A stretch of DNA of 29,489 bases from IMG/VR virus record IMGVR_UViG_3300037189_002516, positions 1 through 29,489 of that record; one strand, given 5' to 3'. Of the stretch, positions 23,114 through 29,489 are shown piece by piece. Position 1 is the stretch's first letter, and each line of letters starts with the position of its first letter. The notes below the pieces were generated by a model. The model did no database searches. It was not told the origin of the DNA and worked only from the letters and a program-made list of their open reading frames with translations. The stretch is from a virus. The translations under genes were made by a program, and so were the position numbers.

Positions 23114-26100
23114 TTAACGTTGTCCAAAGAATACTAAAGCTACTGGTGCTCCATCTATTCCGCCTGTAAAGTTCATCTTTGATGTAACTTGTATCGCATT
23201 GCCGGCAGTATTATAGATTTGGTCATTTTGAATCTTAATCTGTCCAGCGGTCAGTGTATTTACGTTCAATGCACTCTGTCCGCCACCAATTTGAGCTGTA
23301 ATATAGCTCTTGATAGCTTTCTGTGTTGGCAGAATGTTATCGCTGTTAGCAACGAAGAACGGATCTGTCGAGAAGCTAGTAATCGTAGCAGAGTTTACAC
23401 CTAAGTTAACCGAGTTCAAAGTCAAGCTCTGTAGACCTGCTAGGTTAAACGCACTAGCGTTCAATGTAGCAGTACCAGTTGACTGCTGAACTCCGAACAA
23501 GTTACCAACGTTGAAGTTACCGTCTTGGTCAGTACTTGTAAAGAACACACGACCTCCACCTGTTTGATATTGCTGATTAGCTTGTATAGCATTTCCAGCA
23601 ACTACATACGGATAGTTAGTTTGTGTTTGATTACCAGTACCGATATACAAGAAGTCGTGTCCTGTTAGACGTACTTGACTGTATTTCAATCGTGTAGTAA
23701 TCAGTGTACCATGTACAGGAGCATTCAATGTAGTCAAACTTGGGTTGATCGTGAATGTTGCTGTGTAGTAATTGTTACCTGTTCCTGGTTGGATCAACTG
23801 GCTAGCATTTGTAGAAACTAGCTTGTACCACTGATTAGCACCAGTAATTGTAGCAAATTGTACGTTTGCACCAGCTGAAGGCAATCCAGTGTATGTGCTG
23901 ACAAAGTTGACGTTGATTGTGCTACTTGTATTTTGATACAAATCGCTATATCCGTCGCCTAATGTTGTTGCTGTAGCAGTAGTATTATTAGTACCACGTG
24001 TTGCAAAACTTGGGTTGCCTAATGCGCCATCGCCCAAACGAGCACGTAATCCAACGTCTATCACGTGATTCGGATCGAATACTCTGACCACAGGACCAGC
24101 TCGATAAATCATACCAGACGGTGTTGTTGTGCTTAGTGTTACTGGTGTAGTTCCTCCAGGTGTTGCAGTTACTTGGAAAGTTCCTGCTGGAGCACTGGTT
24201 ACAGTTACACTTGAACCGATCACATAGTAAGTTGTGTTAACAGTTAGTCCGCTAGTAGTTACAGTATTAAATTCAATTGGCTGATTGTTAGCAGTACTTG
24301 TGCTTAATCCTGTGATGTCATCCGCTGTAATAACGTTTGTACTAGTCGTTGTTGCAGTAACGTTACCTTTTGGATATCCGCTTCCTGGTTCAACTAAGCG
24401 CACTTCAATCACGCTGTTGCTTGCTACCTTGACACGACCTAGTGTTCTAGCACCAGTCCTAATGCTGTTGGCCACAGTTCCAGCTGTACCACTTACTGCT
24501 ACGAATAGCGGAACAGCTCCTAGTGTTACACTGGCTTGTGGATTACCGAATGCTATACCAGTCCAGCTAGTGTAGCTTGGCAGTGTGCGAGCAGTCCAGT
24601 TAATACCGTCCCAGCTTGTGGCACAGACGTTAGTACCTGTTTTGCTAGTCCAAGAACCTGTATCGCTAATCACTGATGTGATCGGACTTAATGTTGGGCT
24701 AGAGCTTAGTGTAATGTTATTGCCACTGATGCTTGCGATATAGTATGTAGAACCCGATGTTAAGTTTCCTAACACTGCTCCAGATACTAGAGTCCAGCTA
24801 CCTGCTGAATTAGTTAATGCAAAATTGCTTGTACCACCATATGCAGTAACTATGCTTATCTGTGTACTGCTTATTACTTCTGATACAAAGTAAGTTACAC
24901 CGTTAGTGATACCGCCAAATGTTCCGCCAGCCACAGTAGTCCATGCTCCATTACCGTTGCCGGGATTGAATACACTGCCACCATAGCTTGTGCTAATAGT
25001 GATTTGATTAGCACCAGCTGTTGGATTGATAATGTAGTATGTTGCACCGCTAGACAAGTTGCCATACGTTGCACCTGCTACGAATGTCCAAGCACCATTT
25101 GCACCTGCTGTTACTGTAACAGATCCAGTTCCATATGATGTGTACAATGTGATATTGTTTCCGCTCGGTGCACCTGCTAGATAATAAGTAACACCGCTTG
25201 TGATTCCGCCAAATACAGCACCTGCTGTTACGCTTACTGATTGACTTGATGTAGTCGATAATGTAAAATCGCTGGTTGCTGTGTTAGTAGTTCCAACAGC
25301 CAGTGTATTACCAATAATCTTAGTGATATAATACACTGAACTTGATAACAAGTTACCAACGTTAGTTCCTACTTGGAATGATTCGCCTACCAACATACCT
25401 GTTGTGTTACTTACAGTAATTATGTTACCAGTAAATGTTAATGTTGCAGGACTTCCTGAACTTGCAACTGTCTGCGAAACACTTACAGCATATGTACCTT
25501 GCTGGCCTGGAGTATAGAAACTATAATTTCCAGCGGCCTGCTGTGTAAGTGTAACTGCGGCACCAGCGGCATTTGCTAATGGCACTGTTGTACTAGATGT
25601 GACATATGTCGGGCCAACGTATGTTCCGTTAGGAACACCGGTACCACTTATTAGTTGTCCAATAGCAATACCAGTTCCGTTGTTAACAACAAAAGTACTA
25701 GTTCCTGAACTGCCTCCGCTAGAGTAACTTGGAGTGACTGAAGCTGTGTTAGTTGCTGTTAGCTGTGTAGTAATATAAGTTCCAGCTGTTGTGGTTGAAC
25801 CAGATACGACCATACCGTTTACAATGCTAGCACTTGGTGCAAACATCATAGTTAAAGTAGTACCAGCAATGTAACTAGTACCGCTTGCTGTTGAATTAGT
25901 AGTAGCTGTTAGTGTTGTTGCCTGTGTAACGGCTGTGAATACAATGCTCTCTCCTGAAACAAGTCCTGTACTACTGCTTAATGTAAAGGCATTGCCAGCA
26001 GTAGTTGCCGCTGTTAAAGTACCAGTCTGTGTCACTGCTGTGAACACGATTGGTTCGCCAGCTGACATACCAGTGTTCGAACCTACAGTAATTAAATTAC

Positions 26101-29100
26101 CTGTACTTGATACTGCTGTTGCTGTAGTTGTCTGTGTCACTGCTGTGAACACGATTGGTTCGCCTATAGTCATACCAGTTGTAGAATTAACTGTGATAAT
26201 ATCACCTGTTGATGTGATAGGAGTAGCAGTTATATTCTGACTAGAACTTACTGTATAGCTTACACCACCTATCGCACTACTTGCGATAGTGCCTAAGGTC
26301 TGGCTAATAGTCCAAGTACTGCTTGAACCAGATACGATATAAGCACTGAACGCACCGCTGATAGCTGTGCTTGGAACTAAAGTTGTTGTATTAACAGTAT
26401 ATGCTGAACCTGTAATAGTCTGACCTGTAATAGTCTGACTTGGGGTTACGTTGTAAGTACCTTGTACACCTGCGGCAACCGATGTATATGTACCGGATGC
26501 TTGTGTATGGAATGGTTGACTTACAGTAATCACAGCGCCTACAACGTTTGTAATATAAGTGTTATTAAACAAACCAGTACCAGTAATCAACTGTCCTACA
26601 GCAAATCCTGAACCAGAAGCTAATGTCACTGCTGTTGCAGCCGGAGCACCGCCTGATGAGTATGCTTGGCTACCTAGTGTGCCAGCAGTGCCTGTAACTT
26701 GGGTAACAATAAATGTACCTGCTGTTGTTGTCCCACCGCTGATTACCATACCAGGAATAAATGAACCACTTGCCGGAGCACTAGTCATAGTCAATACTAT
26801 TGGCGTAGCAGTTGTACAAGTTGCTGTTTGGCTGATGCTTACATACCATGTGCTACTTGCACTAGTAGGAGTACCAGTAATGTTAGATACAATAACTGTA
26901 CCAGCTGTAACTGTACCACCGCTTAGTACGTATCCTGGTTGTATGCTACCACTGTTAGCAGACACAGTAAGAATGTTGCCTGAAATGTTACCTGTAATAG
27001 TTTGTCCAGAACCCGGAGCGATACCTGCATTAGTTGATGCACTAGTAGCAGTTACAGTTCCAGTAATATAAGTGGCATAGTTGGTAATACCTGTTCCGCT
27101 TAATTGTTCGTTAGTCTGTATTGCTGTTGCACTACCTACACTGTAAGAACCGGTTAATGTAAGAATACCAGTTTGTACTCCACTTGGCCAGTAGTTGGCA
27201 AGAATGTAACCAGTTCCATTTGTAAATGCTGTACCGGTTAGTGATTGTCCAATAGCAACTGTTCCTGTTGGGGTTCCAATAGTTAATGTACTACCACTGA
27301 TGCTCGATCCTGTAGAAGTAAAACTGTTGCTAGCTGTAATATAAGTTCCAGCAGTTACACCAGAACCAGTTAACTGCTGTCCTACAACTACTTGTCCTGT
27401 CTGAGGAATAGCTGTAAAGACTGTGCCTGCATTACCACTAGTACCATTAGATATAAATGATGTACTTGCGTTAACGGCTACTGTATGAGCTGCCAAACTA
27501 GATGTTCCGGTTTGTGTCACTTGTGTTGGCACAATGCTATTACCTACGTTCAATCCAGCAGTGCTACTTAGTGTTACTAAGTTAGTACCCGAAGCTGTTG
27601 CTGTAATAGTAGGAGTCGGCATGTTAGCTACTGCAACAAACTGTCCTTCTCCGTATGCCACTGATTTCCATTGTTGTGTAGTTGGAAGTCCTGATGCATA
27701 TGTTCCGTTTACGCCCGACTTGTTGCTTGCTAGTGTCCAGTTAGTACCATTATTCAAACTGTATGCAACATAAGTTCCGTTAGAAGATACTGCCAAGAAT
27801 CGTCCGTTACCGTAAGTTACGTTAGTCCATGCAGTTGCTACGCTCGGTAATGATCCGCCAGCTGTAAATGTCGCACCGCCGTTGCTTGATACAACGGTTG
27901 AAGTGCCGCCGTTTTGTACAGCAACAAAAAATCCGTTACCATAAGCAACACTTGCCCAGTATCCTGAGCTGATGTTTCCGCTAGTGATAGTAGAAGCAAC
28001 CCATGTAACGCCATCAGTGCTCTTAGAAATTGTACCTGCTGTAGATACAAGTCCGCCCACTGCTACGAATACACCGCCGCCATATGCAAGAGATTTAAAG
28101 TTTTGGTTAGTACTGTTATTAGTAACACTGCTTGACCATGCACTTGACAAACCAGCAGTAGTTGAGTAGGCAGAAGTAGTAGAACTACCAGATATCGCTA
28201 CCCACTTAGCATTGCTATCAGTGATAGTTACTGTTGGAGTTGCAGTATATCCATAACCCGAAACAGCCAGAGTCAATGCACTAACGCCATAGTTAGTTAA
28301 CGTGATACCAGTTCCAACACTTGCCTGTGTAGCCACGTAAGTAAATTGAGCACTGCCCAATGTTACATTGGTTAGAGTTGTTGAATTTGCATAATCAAAT
28401 GTTGGTGTTCCGCTATATGTACCAGATCCTGCACATAGATAAATTCTACCTGCGGCTGTCTGATAATAAGTTCCACTTGTTACTGCTCCTCCTGGAGTAT
28501 AAGACGTTGGAGTTAGTCCTTGTGGCTGGCTAATAGTTATTGTTGGAGTGCTGAAATAATTTTTACCCCAGCTGTTCATTGTAATACCAGAAACAATGCT
28601 AGTAACTGCTGTTACGACAGGAGCATTTACACCCGTAGTATATCCGCTACCGTTAATGCTCATAGTTACAGCAACAATAGTTCCATTTAGTACTTGGCAC
28701 GTTGCTGTCGCACCAGTACCAAATCCAGACGGAGCTACAATGTTGATTGTTGGAGGTGTTGTGTAGTTATATCCACCATTAAGAATTGTAATGCTTACGA
28801 TCTGTGAAGCACTAGAACCAGTTCCAACCACCGCTTGTAGTACTGCGCCGGTTCCTCCTAAACCACCGATTAGAGCGGTAGCTACGGCACCTGAACCGCC
28901 ACCATATACAACTCCTACCCAGTTTTCTGTTGAACCTGGCAGTGCGCCACCTGCGGCCCACGTTTTACCATCAGTGCCTAGTGCAGTACCTGTACCGCCT
29001 GTTGCGATAGAAACATAATATCCATCGCCGTACACTACAGATCCATAAGTACCTGTTCCAAGTGCAGGCAATGTTCTTGCTGTTGCATTGAAACCCGGTT

Positions 29101-29489
29101 CAGTGTAAGAAATCCTTGGTTCAATAGTATAAGTTGTTGTTAAGTCTGTTGTATTTGTATAAACGGCTGTTAGACCAGATCCAGTTGTGTTACCTGGAAC
29201 TACGTGATCCCAACCTGCGGCAAACAATCCTGTTCCTACAGTACCAGTTATACTTAGACCCGATTGTGTAGTTGTGATAGCAACTACTGGGCCGCCTGGT
29301 ACTAAACTAACTGAGAAGCTAGCAGTACTTAGATTTAATGCTGAAACATAATAAACTGTTCCTGCATCTAATCCGTTAAAACTAGAAGCAAATGTAATTG
29401 CCTTACCAGCTGTTAAAGTATTAGTAGCAGTAATTAGATTATTAGTAATTGCTGTTGCAGTTACAGTTACAGTGCTTGCCGCACCGCCA
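23114..29489 (-). CDS. Giant virion fibre protein (5' part missing)
   Basis: An open frame of at least 2120 residues that runs off the right edge: reading stays open from 29489 through the TTG at 29227, so that codon is not a true start. The C terminus (23114 to about 24100) has motifs typical of a large structural protein of T4-like cyanophages: KYSQVRLTGHDFLYIGTGNQ, GGGRVFFTSTDQDGNFNVGNL, LFGVQQSTGTATLNA, ILPTQKAIKSYITAQIGGGQ and the end MNFTGGIDGAPVALVFFGQR. Further in are beta-propeller blades (YGNGxFVAV...S-x-DG-x-x-W) at about 24470-24640, 27610-28200 and 28890-29060, interrupted by long Ser/Thr/Gly-rich beta repeats. Probably a tail fibre or adhesin shaft. Confidence 0.8.
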   Translation of the reverse strand, partial: GGAASTVTVTATAITNNLITATNTLTAGKAITFASSFNGLDAGTVYYVSALNLSTASFSVSLVPGGPVVAITTTQSGLSITGTVGTGLFAAGWDHVVPGNTTGSGLTAVYTNTTDLTTTYTIEPRISYTEPGFNATARTLPALGTGTYGSVVYGDGYYVSIATGGTGTALGTDGKTWAAGGALPGSTENWVGVVYGGGSGAVATALIGGLGGTGAVLQAVVGTGSSASQIVSITILNGGYNYTTPPTINIVAPSGFGTGATATCQVLNGTIVAVTMSINGSGYTTGVNAPVVTAVTSIVSGITMNSWGKNYFSTPTITISQPQGLTPTSYTPGGAVTSGTYYQTAAGRIYLCAGSGTYSGTPTFDYANSTTLTNVTLGSAQFTYVATQASVGTGITLTNYGVSALTLAVSGYGYTATPTVTITDSNAKWVAISGSSTTSAYSTTAGLSSAWSSSVTNNSTNQNFKSLAYGGGVFVAVGGLVSTAGTISKSTDGVTWVASTITSGNISSGYWASVAYGNGFFVAVQNGGTSTVVSSNGGATFTAGGSLPSVATAWTNVTYGNGRFLAVSSNGTYVAYSLNNGTNWTLASNKSGVNGTYASGLPTTQQWKSVAYGEGQFVAVANMPTPTITATASGTNLVTLSSTAGLNVGNSIVPTQVTQTGTSSLAAHTVAVNASTSFISNGTSGNAGTVFTAIPQTGQVVVGQQLTGSGVTAGTYITASNSFTSTGSSISGSTLTIGTPTGTVAIGQSLTGTAFTNGTGYILANYWPSGVQTGILTLTGSYSVGSATAIQTNEQLSGTGITNYATYITGTVTATSASTNAGIAPGSGQTITGNISGNILTVSANSGSIQPGYVLSGGTVTAGTVIVSNITGTPTSASSTWYVSISQTATCTTATPIVLTMTSAPASGSFIPGMVISGGTTTAGTFIVTQVTGTAGTLGSQAYSSGGAPAATAVTLASGSGFAVGQLITGTGLFNNTYITNVVGAVITVSQPFHTQASGTYTSVAAGVQGTYNVTPSQTITGQTITGSAYTVNTTTLVPSTAISGAFSAYIVSGSSSTWTISQTLGTIASSAIGGVSYTVSSSQNITATPITSTGDIITVNSTTGMTIGEPIVFTAVTQTTTATAVSSTGNLITVGSNTGMSAGEPIVFTAVTQTGTLTAATTAGNAFTLSSSTGLVSGESIVFTAVTQATTLTATTNSTASGTSYIAGTTLTMMFAPSASIVNGMVVSGSTTTAGTYITTQLTATNTASVTPSYSSGGSSGTSTFVVNNGTGIAIGQLISGTGVPNGTYVGPTYVTSSTTVPLANAAGAAVTLTQQAAGNYSFYTPGQQGTYAVSVSQTVASSGSPATLTFTGNIITVSNTTGMLVGESFQVGTNVGNLLSSSVYYITKIIGNTLAVGTTNTATSDFTLSTTSSQSVSVTAGAVFGGITSGVTYYLAGAPSGNNITLYTSYGTGSVTVTAGANGAWTFVAGATYGNLSSGATYYIINPTAGANQITISTSYGGSVFNPGNGNGAWTTVAGGTFGGITNGVTYFVSEVISSTQISIVTAYGGTSNFALTNSAGSWTLVSGAVLGNLTSGSTYYIASISGNNITLSSSPTLSPITSVISDTGSWTSKTGTNVCATSWDGINWTARTLPSYTSWTGIAFGNPQASVTLGAVPLFVAVSGTAGTVANSIRTGARTLGRVKVASNSVIEVRLVEPGSGYPKGNVTATTTSTNVITADDITGLSTSTANNQPIEFNTVTTSGLTVNTTYYVIGSSVTVTSAPAGTFQVTATPGGTTPVTLSTTTPSGMIYRAGPVVRVFDPNHVIDVGLRARLGDGALGNPSFATRGTNNTTATATTLGDGYSDLYQNTSSTINVNFVSTYTGLPSAGANVQFATITGANQWYKLVSTNASQLIQPGTGNNYYTATFTINPSLTTLNAPVHGTLITTRLKYSQVRLTGHDFLYIGTGNQTQTNYPYVVAGNAIQANQQYQTGGGRVFFTSTDQDGNFNVGNLFGVQQSTGTATLNASAFNLAGLQSLTLNSVNLGVNSATITSFSTDPFFVANSDNILPTQKAIKSYITAQIGGGQSALNVNTLTAGQIKIQNDQIYNTAGNAIQVTSKMNFTGGIDGAPVALVFFGQR
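24636..27615 (-). repeat. About 990-residue repeat region inserted in a propeller blade
   Basis: Two families of degenerate protein repeats. At 24650-25400 the unit is about 45-50 residues around GxTYYV...ITLSTSYGG...GxWTxVxGAxFGxL. From 25400 to 27600 the unit is around GxxISGxGVxxGTYI...GTYxVSxSQ. Both are Thr/Ser-rich beta repeats typical of marine phage fibres. Confidence 0.7.
26025..26164 (-). repeat. 35-bp exact direct repeat inside a 35-residue tandem unit
   Basis: The 35-bp sequence 26025-26059 is exactly repeated at 26130-26164, at a distance of 105 bp (35 codons). It codes for EPIVFTAVTQT in successive protein units; a third, less similar unit (ESIVFTAVTQ) follows towards 25920. 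Confidence 0.85.

Noticed and set aside
26559-27071. Long plus-strand open frame (about 170 codons) opposite the giant fibre
   Set aside because: It is Val/Pro-rich, has no ribosome binding site and mirrors the Thr/Ser/Gly-rich repeat codons of the minus strand; the same kind of shadow recurs at 24285, 25935, 27534 and 28791.
25400-27600. CRISPR-like array in the periodic region
   Set aside because: Repeats are codon-phased, degenerate, and within one open frame; there are no constant repeats with unique spacers.
29225-29227. TTG at 29227 as the start of the giant fibre
   Set aside because: The frame remains open and fibre-like (for example AGTVYYVSALNLS) to the window end, so the true start is outside.

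Overview
The window is a piece of a T4-like marine myovirus genome, most similar in gene content and protein style to the cyanophage group (Kyanoviridae and relatives). The anchors are homologues of the T4 neck and tail-completion proteins gp13, gp14 and gp15 at the left, a gene 1-type deoxynucleoside monophosphate kinase at the extreme left edge, and a long tail-fibre/adhesin block at the right. No photosynthesis or host-marker gene is visible, so the host (Synechococcus/Prochlorococcus, SAR11 or another marine bacterium) cannot be fixed from this window alone.

Layout: (1) 1-933, minus strand: the start of a dNMP kinase and a gp13-like neck protein. (2) 950-971: a perfect inverted repeat that places two T4-type late promoter elements (ATAAATAT) back to back between gp13 and gp14. 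(3) 976-3566, plus strand: gp14 and gp15. (4) 3548-18095, plus strand: an almost gapless run of small enzyme genes with overlapping stops and starts. It holds a Nudix hydrolase, twelve proteins that look like non-haem iron/2-oxoglutarate oxygenases or relatives, an SGNH/GDSL hydrolase-like protein, a four-cysteine zinc-ribbon-like protein, two DUF6065-like proteins, and three consecutive-generation tryptophan-halogenase-type flavoproteins. (5) 18096-29489, minus strand, converging on the enzyme run: a tail-fibre-assembly-like protein, three paralogous glycine-rich adhesins, two small structural proteins, and a giant (more than 2100 residues) tail fibre that runs off the right edge.

How the genes may work together: the enzyme run sits where T4 has gene 16 and 17 after gene 15, is bounded on both sides by virion genes, and seems to be read from late promoters. 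The combination of three FAD halogenase-like proteins with a dozen oxygenase-like proteins resembles, in enlarged form, the halogenase/oxygenase/DUF6445/DUF6065-type neighbourhoods of bacteria. It may be a phage-encoded halogenation-hydroxylation pathway. Whether the target is a small molecule, the host surface or the virion's own adhesins cannot be told from sequence. This island is the most unusual content of the window.
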